A stretch of DNA of 64,000 nt from Flaccisagitta enflata (GCA_965153355.1 OZ231128.1:38998001-39062000); one strand, 5' to 3'. Counted from the first letter of the stretch, positions 22,143 to 32,711 are shown. Program-made: numbers and translations. The notes: generated by a model from the letters alone, not told the origin.

Positions 22143-23635
22143 TGATAAACAACATTCAATTTTCATCTGCGATTCTGTTTTTCTTTCAGCTGAAAACTGA
22201 TAAGAATATAAAAATTCGATAGCTTATGAAACAATTAAATCAATTATTTAAGCGCATACGGTTGAAAATATGCTAAATTAGCCAGTAGCATGCTCATGGA
22301 TAAGCAACCATGCTCATGCACATGATTTCTTGTTGAGTCATGCTTAAACATGCACCAATGTACTCCCTTAATAATCCTAAACATCCTGAACATCGAAAGA
22401 ATAAAATCAATTTGATTTCCATGTAGAAACAGAACTAAAACAGGGCCAAAGTTGCGGACTAGTCGGCAGGGGCAGTTCTACAGAATTAAAAAAACACGGT
22501 AGTCTGTACAACAGTTATTCTAGAGCTTGAAAAAGACAAACCCGTGGACCTCAACAATTCAGATTTTGCTCTGAAATCAAATTCAACTGCGTGTAAGATA
22601 AAATCACCACGGCCAAATGCTAGCGTCTACAATCTCGGCAACGGCCCTGGTGGATAGATCTTGAAGTTCTGCTTTGGATTCCAACCGGAAAACAAAGAAT
22701 TAAAGCACCCTTGACTTTTAAAATTGAATCAATTGACATGATGTTTCATACAATTTTCTGTTCATGCATTCAGAGTTAATGTCCGGGGACATAAAGGTAA
22801 ACTTCAGCGCAGACAGTTAACATTTCTTTTAATATATAGTGTTTTATATACATTATGGTCAATCTTTTTTTCAGCGATGTCACTCATTAGGTTTATTGGG
22901 AAGATATTTCACTTTTCCTTCTAGATCTACTTCCTTACTCGGATAAAGATGTATGTAAAGGTGATTTTTATGGTGCAATTTTTCTTGTCATCATTGCTGT
23001 CTTACTATGCTGTAGGGAGTTACGCACTGGCGTTACTTCTTACCTTAACAATTTTTCCATGATACTTAATTGCATTACAAAGCCCCATGTATGTAGTCAG
23101 ATTTACCTTCATTAATGTGATGAACTGTCAGAGCATCTGTGTACCCGTCCCTCCATTTATTTGTTATTTTTAGCCAGTCTGTCTCTCTTTCTTAACGCGT
23201 CTGGATACATTGGAATGTTAACTCTGACTTAGAGAAAATGTCGGTGGAGATGAGTTTTAAAAAGAAGTCATAGAATAAGTGTTACCTTTTTCTTCCACTT
23301 TTTTAAAGAAAAATGTTTGTGAAACATCATAAAGAGTAATGCTGAAGACTTGTGAATACCACAGTTTTATTCAGCGCCCTCACTTTAGTCAAATTGCAAA
23401 AAATCTTTTTTGAGCGAGCTTTTTTACCCCCGATGATATCGTTGCCTAGTTATTCACACTCACATAGCTTACAATGACCTGTAAGTATAACACTAAAACT
23501 AGACAAGAAAAGACCATATTTTTGAATTGTGACGGCGAACCGATGGATGGACCAACCGAAAATCTTACCAACAGACTGATACAACAAGGTGAAGAGTCAA
23601 GCGTCCGCAACTAGAAGAAATCAATCAATCATAAC
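22143..23635. other. No feature recognised
   Basis: AT-rich sequence without long frames, strong repeats or splice-bounded exons that I can support. Confidence 0.5.
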
Positions 23636-23639
23636 TGAA

Positions 23640-23790
23640 ACTAGGCTGTATACGCAGCATTAGTCGCGGGCGGGTGGGCAGGAGCGGAAAACCTCAAAAA
23701 AGAGTTTTGTGACAGACTGACCGACCAACTGAACGACCAACGGACCAACGGACCGAAAAGTGGATTATAGAGTCGCGTGTCCGCGACTAA
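23640..23790 (-). mobile_element. Family A element
   Basis: Read on the minus strand: TAGTCGCGGACACGCGACTC, a GTTGGTCC-type core, CGCTCCTGCCCACCCGCCCG and a decayed terminal hairpin. Confidence 0.75.
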
Positions 23791-24102
23791 AAGCATTGAT
23801 AGTACAACATTCTGTTTGGCGCTAACTGAAATACAATCATCAAATTAACTTACAGGCCATTTTCATTTGAACACTCATTTGGTCAATTGATATTTACGAC
23901 TTTGAATAAGAGAATGATAGGACCCAAAGTGGTTAACTTAAACAAAATGTAGATATAGAAAAAAGATTATGAAAGAAAGAATGATAATTATGAAGTACAA
24001 TACATAATAAAAACAATTATTTCTTCAAAGAATCAAAAGAAATCAGTCATGAATGTTTTCAGAAATAAAATGAAAGGAAAAAAAAACCGGGTCGGGCTTG
24101 AG

Positions 24103-24142
24103 GGTCTGTCTGTCTGTCTGTCTGTCTGTCTGTGTGTCTGTC
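24103..24142. repeat. (TGTC)n microsatellite
   Basis: About nine TGTC units with one variant. Confidence 0.9.
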
Positions 24143-24229
24143 TTGGCGGTCTTAACACACTAGATATGGATCAACGATACAGGAAAGAGTGTCGGTCAGT
24201 CTGTCCGAACCGGGTCAATATTTGCGGTG

Positions 24230-24512
24230 ATTAGCCATAACATCAACTTGAAGTGAAATGAGCATCTAGAGGAGAAGCTTTTTGAATATGACTTCAATTC
24301 TGAATCTCTTAATGTCTTGAGCCACATATGCCAGATTGGTCTTCAATCAAAAAAAATTTGATAAGCTTTAATTTGGGACCAATCTAGCATCTGTAACATG
24401 TGCCATGTAGAAAATAGAGCAATTCAAAACTTTCAGAATCAAAATCAAGTCCAAAGCGCTTCTCCTCTAAATGCTCAATTTATTTCAAATTGATGATGTG
24501 GCTAGAATATTT
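24230..24512. mobile_element. Fold-back (hairpin) MITE
   Basis: Almost the whole 280 bp is an imperfect palindrome. The left half (TAACATCAACTTGAAGTG, CATCTAGAGGAGAAGC, GCCAGATTGGTC) is matched in inverse order at the right (GACCAATCTAGC, GCTTCTCCTCTAAATG, TTTCAAATTGATG). No coding capacity. The rest, to 25,027, holds no gene; 24,700-24,770 resembles the interior of element J near 32,445-32,510. Confidence 0.7.
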
Positions 24513-25027
24513 AACCCAGACCTATGAAATCTTTACACAAAAAACCGGAGCTCATGTGCTTTTTAAATCTTTTTTTCAAAACTATTTTTGCACTTCTAGA
24601 AGTAGAATTCCATCATTTTCTTATAGCTTATTTGGCATGATATACCCTGTATTTTAGGCCACACTTTTTTAACAGTGGCTTTAAAAACGAAACTTTTTTT
24701 TCAAAAAATAACCATGTAGTGCGACATATCAAATGAATCAGAATTTTATCAGGATTAACATGATGTTGTCAAACAGGGCCAAAAGATTTCCAATTGATGC
24801 GTCCACTTCAGATTCAAACACTCATGAATTTTCTATGGTTTAAGCACTCAGTTTGGCAAAAATAAGCGAAACAATGTGGTAAGGTTTTTTCTTGTGCTAT
24901 TGTTACACATCATAATGTGCGGAAAGATTTTATATGTGAAGATAGTAAAATGGTAAAGTAGGGAACAACAATCTAGCTGAGTGCCTTATTGCTCTCAAAA
25001 TACTGTAGAAAGGACTTAAATCCATTG

Positions 25028-28000
25028 TCACAGGGAATTCCATTTTTCATTGGGCCCCTTGGAGAATGATGAAGAGCTGGGTTCAGAGGATGTGCTGGGA
25101 AGAGGAGCTCTGCTAGACTCCTTTTTGGAGGCAATAGTATCAAGAATCTCTTTGTAAGCCACCATCCCCGGTAAAGGGACTCCTTGATTGCTTCTGTTTG
25201 AAAGTTTTCTCATGGGGAAGTTTTCCTTGATCAAGTTATCTGAAACAGTGTGCTCTGGAAGTTGGTATTCTTGTTTGCAATTGTCTGATGGTAGGAGTTC
25301 CATATGAACATGAGCTGAGGTCATATTTCTCTTTGAAAGTGTGTTCAATTCAACCATGCCTGGTAATGGAACTCCATGCATACTTTTGTTTGAAAGTTTT
25401 GTCATGGACATGTCTTTTTTTATTGGTTTATACACAACTCCAGATTTTGGCAATTGGTATTTTGTTTTTTGTTTCTTTTTAGAAGACGCAAGTTCCTCAA
25501 GAGCAAATGTTGTTTCATCTTTTGTAAGTGTTGTTATTTCAACCATGCCTGGCAATGGGACTTTTTGACAATTTTTGTCTGGACATTGTTTTGCTGGTAA
25601 GTCTGATATGATTGAGTCATTATGAACAGAGGAATCCAGTAGTTGGATCTTTTGCTTGCGTTTGCTTGAATCTCTGTTTAAACTGGAAGTTGAGGACTTC
25701 CCCTCATCAGTTATCATTTTACTCTCTGTCAGCGGTTTCATTTCATCCATGTCTGGTAATGGAACTTTTTGATTGCCTCTATTTGAAGGTCGTTTCACTA
25801 GCCAGCTCCCTTTGATCAAACCGGCTGGAGCATTTTCTATGGTCAAGCTCTCTGAATGTTCAGATTCTTCCAGGACTGTTGTCAGCACTTCCATTACCCT
25901 TTCTTCAACGACTGGTGCATCATTAGAAAACGCTCTCATGATTTTGAACTCTTGCCAAACAACAAAATTGTTGACAGTATTAATGAGAAAATCAATGACA
26001 GCAAGGCTTCCAATAACAAGAAACAACCAAATGAGGTTATCAGATTCAAATCGTAGGTTGTAAAAAGCGCATTGGCTTTGTGTGCACAAGCGTTCTGTGT
26101 CGTTTTCTTTCAATTTTAATGGAATTACTCGAAATTTGGATGAGTACATTTGCTCAACAACATCATTCCAATGATCCGTTGTTGAAGAGTGATACAAAAT
26201 TTTGGTTTTGTAGTGTTGGACCTCACTTATAACTGGTAAAAATGTCAATCTGTTTCTGGACAATTCTTGATGGCAGCCTTTTGAATTGAACAAATGAAGC
26301 AAAAATATTACAATAGCAAAGAAAAGGGTGTTTATGAAGCCTCCTAGACTGAACCAAAGCATGTAAACTCTTTGTCTTGCACAACTGAATAACTGTGTCA
26401 AACACAAGGGAGAAATGAGCCGGACAAAACACAAAAAGACCATCAATAGCATGGCCATGGTTAGTTGGTTTCCTTGTTGGATTTTTAACAATAAATGGTG
26501 TCCAAAGAGGACCAGAACACTTGTGCTAAGCAAGACCCACAAACTTGACATCATTCTCATCATCCGATGGTACCATTTGCTGGATCTGGGGTTTATCTTC
26601 TCTGTGACGTTCCAGCTAAGACAGAGTAAGCTTTTTGTAGATTGTATCAGTGGGATAGCAAATGCAATCCATGGAGGGAGGGAAAAGCAATCAGCGACAT
26701 AACATCCTTCTGTTGAATCAGAGCAACTGTCTGGGAAGCAAAAGTCAGCTCCACCTTGCCAAAATCGGCATTCACATTGAGTGTCATAATTGACCTTGAA
26801 AACATAACTCAGTATCCTATCACCAATGGTTTTCTTGTATGATTTCAGCTTAAAAGTTGTGTTTGAATTCCACTTATTGGGCTCAAATGAAACTGGTAGG
26901 CACATGTAATTCATACCAAATGTGTAGGTTATGATGTAGATGCTGAGAAAGAACAGCAAAAAATCACGTAAAGAGTGAGTAAGGGCAGTCAGACTGAGAC
27001 ACTTTTCAACATCTAAACGCATACCTCTACCCTTTTCATCTGGATGTCCTTCTTGATCAACAGTTTCCTTCTCATACTTCCCATGATCTTTTTTCACTGA
27101 CTCTCTATAAGATTTAAGAAGAGATTCAGCCTGATTTAGCAACACTAAGCATTTTTTACGGCTAGATACTGTCAGGTTGTGCTCATAGATGAACCAAACA
27201 AATATACCAACCTTTATCATGTAGTCGATAGAAATACTACCAATGGAAATCCAACCCCACCACATGTTGCCATGCTGGTAATATGATATGGTGGATATCA
27301 ACTCTATGATACTCAGTCGAAGCATAAAAGCAACAATTGTATGGAAGACCTTTACATATATTAAGGGTTTTGCAAACCAGTCACCAATGCAGTTGAAACA
27401 CTCTTTGGTGGACTTCTCTAATGGAACAACAGCCATATTAAGAGGACATGAAGCTTCTTGCCTGTCATGTGTTCCCTGACTTTCTTTTCCTTCTCCTGTG
27501 GATGAGATCAGGCAGATAATAATGATAAGGTACTGCAAAACGTTTGCGGTGGTAAACAAGGCTGCAAGAACATTTTGAATGGTTTCTATTGGACATATGA
27601 CGAATTTCTGCACCTGCTTTGCTCCTTGAGTAACAACCTGCAAAACACCAGGGGTGGATTGAGTAAAAAGTTTCTGCTTTTTTAACTCTTTTCCATTTTG
27701 TATTAACAGTGAGTTATCCCGTGCATCTATGGATATATTTATGCCATAGTCATATTCCTTTAGAAAATCAATTTGCTGATAGTCAGTTACAAAAAAAGTT
27801 TTATTACCATCAGTCATCTTGGCCTGACACACAACCAGAGCATTATCATGTGTAAACTGATCAACCATCAAAGCAATTTTCTTTCTGTTAGTGCAGTGCA
27901 ATGTGTGGGTGCTGTTATTCAGTGTGATATTGTACTTCTTTGCTTTTTTGCCAAAGTCACACTCAAGTTTCAAAAAACCATCTTTGTCTGTAAAATGAGT

Positions 28001-28810
28001 TTTTCCTTTAATACCAAAATAGCCTGACTTAAATTGGGAACATGTTGAACCTTCAAACCCTTTGTCACATTTGCATTTAAAGAAAATATGCCGCCCTTCA
28101 TGTACATCTTCACATGATCCCATTGGGGAGCATGGAGACGAAGTGCATAAACTCTGACTTACAGTTACACTGGACTTGTCCTTGATATGAACAACTGACC
28201 TACCATTATCCTTCACATGGATTGTGAAAGTGTATTCGCCTGTGTGGATAATCTTGGCGTTCTCTACAATTAGAGTAGATTTAAGTAGCCCTTCAGCACT
28301 GTTGTTAGATGTGATTTGATTGAATTTAGCCTGGCCAATTTTTTTCTCATCATATCTTTTAAACTCCCAACTACAGACCAACAGAAAATCAGCATCACTT
28401 CTCACAATGTAAGTAAGATTGAAGGGCGATCCAGGTTGTACAGAGATATTGTTTGGCCTGGACTGAAATTCCAATTTTGGAATTCTAAGTTTGAATGGAA
28501 GTTGGACGGTTGTAGATTCGGCATGATTTGGAATTCTAGTCAGATTTACAACTGCCTTGTATGGGCCATTTTCGCAGATGTATGTACCTGAATCCTCTTG
28601 CTTGGCATTTGAAATAAACAGTGCAGGTTCCACTTTATCAACTAGCTTTAGGCCATTTTTTGACCATTTGACAGTGTGCTCAATTCCATATGGATTTGAA
28701 CATTGCAAAGTAACTGAGTCACCCAACAAAAAGCTTTTATCCTCTTGGTGAATCACTGATAATGAAGCAGTCATGTAAATCAGTATCAATGAATAATGAT
28801 CTCTTGACAT
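25028..28810 (-). CDS. Intronless Ig/EGF multipass membrane protein, 1,260 aa
   Basis: Single open frame. An in-frame TGA two codons before ATG 28,810 fixes the start. Residues 1-21 look like a signal peptide. An Ig domain follows (C37, W49, then DSGTYIC ending at C79). A second Ig-like segment lies at about 112-215 and an EGF domain at about 218-258 (CTSSPC to CKCDKGFEGSTC). An extracellular segment follows, then about nine hydrophobic segments near residues 413-435, 488-507, 523-540, 613-635, 713-733, 750-773, 782-803, 813-842 and 925-947. The loop between segments four and five is cysteine-rich. The 310-residue tail is hydrophilic and contains four spaced VPLPGM-type motifs. It is probably a cell-surface receptor or adhesion-type membrane protein, by architecture only. 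I do not recognise the family. A 3.8-kb multidomain frame without introns is unusual for such an animal gene and could reflect a retrocopy. Confidence 0.85.
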   Translation of the reverse strand: MSRDHYSLILIYMTASLSVIHQEDKSFLLGDSVTLQCSNPYGIEHTVKWSKNGLKLVDKVEPALFISNAKQEDSGTYICENGPYKAVVNLTRIPNHAESTTVQLPFKLRIPKLEFQSRPNNISVQPGSPFNLTYIVRSDADFLLVCSWEFKRYDEKKIGQAKFNQITSNNSAEGLLKSTLIVENAKIIHTGEYTFTIHVKDNGRSVVHIKDKSSVTVSQSLCTSSPCSPMGSCEDVHEGRHIFFKCKCDKGFEGSTCSQFKSGYFGIKGKTHFTDKDGFLKLECDFGKKAKKYNITLNNSTHTLHCTNRKKIALMVDQFTHDNALVVCQAKMTDGNKTFFVTDYQQIDFLKEYDYGINISIDARDNSLLIQNGKELKKQKLFTQSTPGVLQVVTQGAKQVQKFVICPIETIQNVLAALFTTANVLQYLIIIICLISSTGEGKESQGTHDRQEASCPLNMAVVPLEKSTKECFNCIGDWFAKPLIYVKVFHTIVAFMLRLSIIELISTISYYQHGNMWWGWISIGSISIDYMIKVGIFVWFIYEHNLTVSSRKKCLVLLNQAESLLKSYRESVKKDHGKYEKETVDQEGHPDEKGRGMRLDVEKCLSLTALTHSLRDFLLFFLSIYIITYTFGMNYMCLPVSFEPNKWNSNTTFKLKSYKKTIGDRILSYVFKVNYDTQCECRFWQGGADFCFPDSCSDSTEGCYVADCFSLPPWIAFAIPLIQSTKSLLCLSWNVTEKINPRSSKWYHRMMRMMSSLWVLLSTSVLVLFGHHLLLKIQQGNQLTMAMLLMVFLCFVRLISPLCLTQLFSCARQRVYMLWFSLGGFINTLFFAIVIFLLHLFNSKGCHQELSRNRLTFLPVISEVQHYKTKILYHSSTTDHWNDVVEQMYSSKFRVIPLKLKENDTERLCTQSQCAFYNLRFESDNLIWLFLVIGSLAVIDFLINTVNNFVVWQEFKIMRAFSNDAPVVEERVMEVLTTVLEESEHSESLTIENAPAGLIKGSWLVKRPSNRGNQKVPLPDMDEMKPLTESKMITDEGKSSTSSLNRDSSKRKQKIQLLDSSVHNDSIISDLPAKQCPDKNCQKVPLPGMVEITTLTKDETTFALEELASSKKKQKTKYQLPKSGVVYKPIKKDMSMTKLSNKSMHGVPLPGMVELNTLSKRNMTSAHVHMELLPSDNCKQEYQLPEHTVSDNLIKENFPMRKLSNRSNQGVPLPGMVAYKEILDTIASKKESSRAPLPSTSSEPSSSSFSKGPNEKWNSL

Positions 28811-28944
28811 GTTTCAAATCAAGTAAGATTAGCCAGTATACAATTGTTAAGACCAATCTATGTTATGACAAGAGGGCCTAGTGAACTAGCCCACAACCCA
28901 GTGCATAACGACTTCTGTAGTAATGCCATTTCTGGTATTCTCCA

Positions 28945-28985
28945 TGGCAACATAACGCCATTTTGGCGTCTATATGGCGTTATTT
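28945..28985. promoter_or_regulatory. Palindrome upstream of the Ig/EGF gene
   Basis: ATAACGCCAT and ATGGCGTTAT form a perfect 10-bp inverted repeat around a 12-nt loop, about 145 bp 5' of the start codon. It could be a protein-binding site or an element end; role unknown. Confidence 0.3.
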
Positions 28986-29109
28986 GAGGCGTTGTTATTG
29001 CTGTCACTTTTTTGTCCATCTTGTTTACTCATTATGGATTTTTTGTGATCATTTGAAAAAAAAAAGATAGAGAGAATCTTATATTTTATATTCACTAATA
29101 ATAATGTTT

Positions 29110-29560
29110 TTTTTCTTTATTTTTTTTTTCATTTTTCATTTTTCATTTTTCATTTTTCATTTTTCATTTTTCATTTTTCATTTTTCACTTTTCACTTTTC
29201 ACTTTTCACTTTTCATTTTTCAATTTTTTCTTTTCATTTTTTATTTTTTATTTTTCATTTTTCATTTTCTATTTTTCATTTTTCATTTCTTATCTATAAT
29301 CTTTTATTTTCTATTTTTTAGTTTTTAGTTTTTATTTTTTATTTTTCATTTTCCATTTTTTATTTTTCATTTTTCATTTTTTTTTTACTTTTCATTTTTC
29401 ACTTTTTATTTTTTTTACTTTTTTTTATTCTTTTTTTACTTTTTGATTTTATGATTTTTTTTCCTTCTTAACTTCCTTTCTTTTTTGATTTTTTCCTTTT
29501 GATTTTTCCACTTTTACTTTTTGATATTTTTTTTTCTCTTTTTTTAACCTTTAGTATTTA
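29110..29560. repeat. ATTTTTC heptamer array
   Basis: The pure 7-bp unit ATTTTTC at about 29,130-29,220 decays to mixed T-rich pentamers and hexamers by 29,560. Confidence 0.85.
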
Positions 29561-29789
29561 AGGTTTCATACTTAAATTCTAGTGTCATATACTTAAATTC
29601 TTACATACTAGCATTTATATATTACTTTTATCAAAAATGTTTTGATAGAAAATGACCAAAGTTTGAAAATGATCAATCATTCTCTGACATGCTTAACATG
29701 AGATTTGATAACATTGACATAACATAAATTCTGAAAGGATTCTCGCGGTTTTGGTCTCAGTCTCTCATAGAGAGATAACTACAGAGATA

Positions 29790-29975
29790 CAGTAAGACAG
29801 ACAGACTTACAGACAGACAGACAGACAGACTGACAGACAGAGACATTTCGTTTTATGTTTATCAACTAGCTTTGAATAGCTTTGAATAGCTTCAAATAGC
29901 TTTAAATAGTTGTAAATAGCTTTTGATAGCTTTTGATAGCCTTTTGTAGCTTTATACAGCTTTAAATAGACCGTA
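29790..29975. repeat. (GACA)n and AGCTTTGAAT tandem repeats
   Basis: GACA units at 29,792-29,845, then about nine copies of a 10-12 bp AGCTTTRAAT unit at 29,867-29,970. Confidence 0.75.
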
Positions 29976-30039
29976 ACGCCCAGAAACGAAGTCGTAATAT
30001 GCAAAAATCGTAACTTTAGTGTCTTTGATGCTATTGAGG

Positions 30040-30190
30040 AATACACTTTTTTTTCTTATAAGAACCTAGTTTATAAGAACATCAAGGCTTGTAATTGCTC
30101 CAAAATTAAGAACATTGTAGTCATTTTACTAGTAGTTATCTCTATCTCTTTTGAAGGCTTTGGCAAAAAATTGATGTTCTTTTAAAAAAA
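30040..30190. mobile_element. Family E remnant
   Basis: TTCTTATAAGAACC, TTATAAGAACATCAAGGC and TTAAGAACATT match the family E ends and interior. Confidence 0.35.
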
Positions 30191-30239
30191 ACAAAGTGTA
30201 GCAGAACGTGACAAAAAACGGGTTCCCGAATTTTCTACG

Positions 30240-30760
30240 CAATCCGTTGCTAGCCCACTAAGAAAACACACTTTTTAGTCGCGGACAAGCGACTCTATAA
30301 GAGGCTTTGTCCGTCCGTCCGTCCGTCCGTCGGTCGGTCCGTCGGTCGGTCCGTCACACTCGAGTCGAAAAGTGGGAAAACACGCATTTCCGCCCCTGCC
30401 CACCCGTCCGCGACTGGTATTGGCCGTGTATCCGGCCTTGTTCATAGGAAAGTTCTCTATCAAAGAGAAATGACACAAACTCATAAAAAAAGTTGGTCAA
30501 TGACAAAAATTTGGCTTCTATAAAGTGGGCCCGCCACTTACCCCATTTCCCATTATAAAAGATTGGAGGCCCTGCAGACCAAAATCTTCTTGTAGATTTC
30601 CTATGGGATGTGGGGGTGGTGGCAGGCACACTTTACAGAAGCCCAAATTTTAGTCATTGACCATCGATTTTTATGATTTTGTGTAATATCTCTTTGATAG
30701 CGAAGTTTTCTATAAAAAAAGCTTCTCTTCTTAGTGGGCTATTGTGAACCCTCACTTACT
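30240..30760. mobile_element. Hairpin element H with nested family A
   Basis: Inner arms of about 95 bp (30,445-30,537 and 30,617-30,713) are inverse copies of each other (GTTCTCTATCAAAGAGA, GACACAAACTCATAAA, TTTGGCTTCTATAAAGTG). Outer arm pieces AGCCCACTAAGAA (about 30,254) and TTCTTAGTGGGCT (about 30,737) also pair. The left arm is interrupted exactly by a family A copy. Confidence 0.7.
30268..30441 (+). mobile_element. Family A element inserted in element H
   Basis: TTTTTAGTCGCGGACAAGCG, CTCTATAAGAGGCTTTGTCC, (GTCC/GTCG)n, CGAGTCGAAAAGTGGGAAAA, CCCCTGCCCACCCGTCCGC and GTATCCGGCCTTGTT. Comparison with the uninterrupted right arm of H fixes both ends to within a few bases and makes the unit about 174 bp. 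Confidence 0.85.
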
Positions 30761-31009
30761 AGTCAACACGGGCACCACTCCTAGTTTTCCATAGATAAGG
30801 CCAACACCTTACAGCCACGTGCTATTCTTGATTCATTATCAAAAATATAAACACTTTTTTATACTCTACAAAAACCAAAAAAATCGAAATTCTACGAGCA
30901 GTTCATGTTGTGGAGCTGTTTTGGGCTTCTATTGTCATCATTTTCAGCTTTGAAAGTTTTCATCTTGGTTTCCGCGCCATACCTTGAACTTCCCATGGGT
31001 CATTAGGAA

Positions 31010-31380
31010 ACTAAAAATTTCAAATTGCTCAAATCAAAATTTTGACTACAGATTTGAAAACTGCATGAAAAACTGTCTTTTGAAAGTGCTTTTCTTTTTT
31101 CAAAAATCCTTTGGGATAATTATCAAATTCCCCGCTAAAGATTTTTAAAGAAAGTAAGTTCAATGATTTTACAAAGAAATTAAAAGGAAAGGAATGTTTC
31201 GCGATATTTGACAGCACTCTCGACCAACTTCTTATTGGAATATCAAAAAAAGGAAAACACTTTCCATTGACAGTTTTTTCTGCAGATTCCAAATCTGCAG
31301 TCAGAATTGGAATTTGAGAACTTTGAAATTTTGGATTTCCTATAGGGGTAGGGTTTATAGAAGGTAAGGCGCGGCCACCT
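31010..31380. mobile_element. Family I fold-back element, copy 1
   Basis: About 70 percent similar by eye, and in direct orientation, to 33,290-33,640. Shared blocks include CAAAAATCCTTTGGGA, TATTGGAATATCAAAAAA and TTTGGATTTCCTA. Ends contain inverse-related GATTTGAAA/TTTCAAATC motifs. The stretch 30,761-31,009 is featureless. Confidence 0.5.
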
Positions 31381-31544
31381 AAAAGTAGAATTTCAAAGCC
31401 AATTTTGATTTCAATAGAAGCCTGAGACTGAGACAGTCCCACTACATGATCTGCTCATAGAATGTTAATTTTATTGCTTTTTGTCATTTAGGTACAGGCT
31501 AATGACCATATGACCAAATGAGTTTGTAATATAATGACTTAATG

Positions 31545-31712
31545 TCTAAAAGACTAAAAGACTAAAAGACTAAAAGACTAAAAGACTAAAAGACTAAAAG
31601 ACTAAAAGACTAAAAGACTAAAAGACTAAAAGACTAAAAGACTAAAAAAAAAAAAAGACTAGAAGACTAAAATAAAAAATGACCAAAAAACCAAAAGACC
31701 AAAAGACTAAAA
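31545..31712. repeat. GACTAAAA octamer array
   Basis: About twelve pure copies of an 8-bp unit, then degenerate copies up to the left end of element J. Similar tracts occur at 32,710-32,760, 35,757-35,850, 51,590-51,740 and 55,376-55,480. Confidence 0.9.
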
Positions 31713-31715
31713 GAC

Positions 31716-32711
31716 TAAACACTGTGCTTTTTAAACAATTCTCAGTGAAAAGTCACATAACAGTAGGTTTTTCTGCAGTTTAGTGTAGTAGTGGAGTGCA
31801 AAATTATGCTACTAGCCAAAATAGAATCATTTTCCTGGCGCTTTTAGAGTAATCTTCAAAACAGAAAAAAATTAGATCCATTTTCAATGCAGCTTCTACT
31901 GAGAAGTGTTGATTCATCTTTTGATTTCATATTTTTAATCTATACAAAATTTCCTTTCTTTTGATGGGCCGCACTCCATACTTTTGCAAAGAATAGAAAT
32001 TTTCATTTTTTGAGTCATCCTTAAACAAAACCGATCGGGCAACGATGCGTCCTGACTTTGTCACTGTGTGTACTGAACATCGCGCCGCACGTGAGTGAAA
32101 TATGGATTGACAGATGAACGGACAGACTGGTTTCAAAATGGACTGCTAAATGAGCCTCTTGAAACTCTTTAAAGATTGTTTATGTTGCTGTATGACATTG
32201 CCGTGGCCAAAGTCAGCTGAAATCTGCGTATTTTGAACAGGCGTAATGGACACACGGACGGACGGACGGACGGACAGACAGATGGACGGACTGATGGACG
32301 GATGGACGGACAGACGGACGGACGGACCAACGGACTAACGGACGGACGGACGGACGGACCAACGGACATACCCTCTTATAGAGATGTGAGGACGCATCTA
32401 AAAAGTATTGGTGGCTCAAAAAATGGAATCTTCATTTTTGAATGAAACCATACAGTGTGACCTATCAAATGAAAGGGAATTTTTTCCAGAATAACAATTT
32501 GCAGTCAAAAAATAAGTCAATACAACTCAGTAGAATCTTCATTGAAAATGGGTCTAATTCTTTCCATTTTGAAGATTACTCAAAAAGCGGTGAATGATTT
32601 TATTTTGGCTAGTTACATATTATCACATTCTAACACCACACAAAAATGCAAAGAAACCCATTGTTATGTGATTTTTCACTTAGATTTTTTTTTTTGAAAG
32701 AACAGTGTAAA
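31716..32711. mobile_element. Element J: about 1 kb, about 200-bp TIRs, CACTGT ends
   Basis: The left arm (31,716-31,925) and right arm (about 32,500-32,711) are inverse copies. Shared blocks are AAAAGTCACATAACA, TACTAGCCAAAATAGAATCATT, GAGTAATCTTCAAAA and CCATTTTCAATG. Ends are CACTGT and ACAGTG. Possible 4-bp flanks TAAA on both sides are ambiguous because both flanks are AAAAGACTA repeats. No transposase; a non-autonomous DNA transposon. A family A copy sits inside. Confidence 0.7.
32235..32402 (-). mobile_element. Family A copy (expanded GTCC core) within element J
   Basis: Minus strand: CTTTTTAGATGCGTCCTCAC, TCTATAAGAGGGTATGTCC, then a long (GTCC)n tract at about 32,255-32,362. The 3' half is missing. 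Confidence 0.65.

Noticed and set aside
29130-29220. Telomere-like repeat (ATTTTTC)n
   Set aside because: It is short, internal and decays quickly; the motif is not a known telomeric unit.
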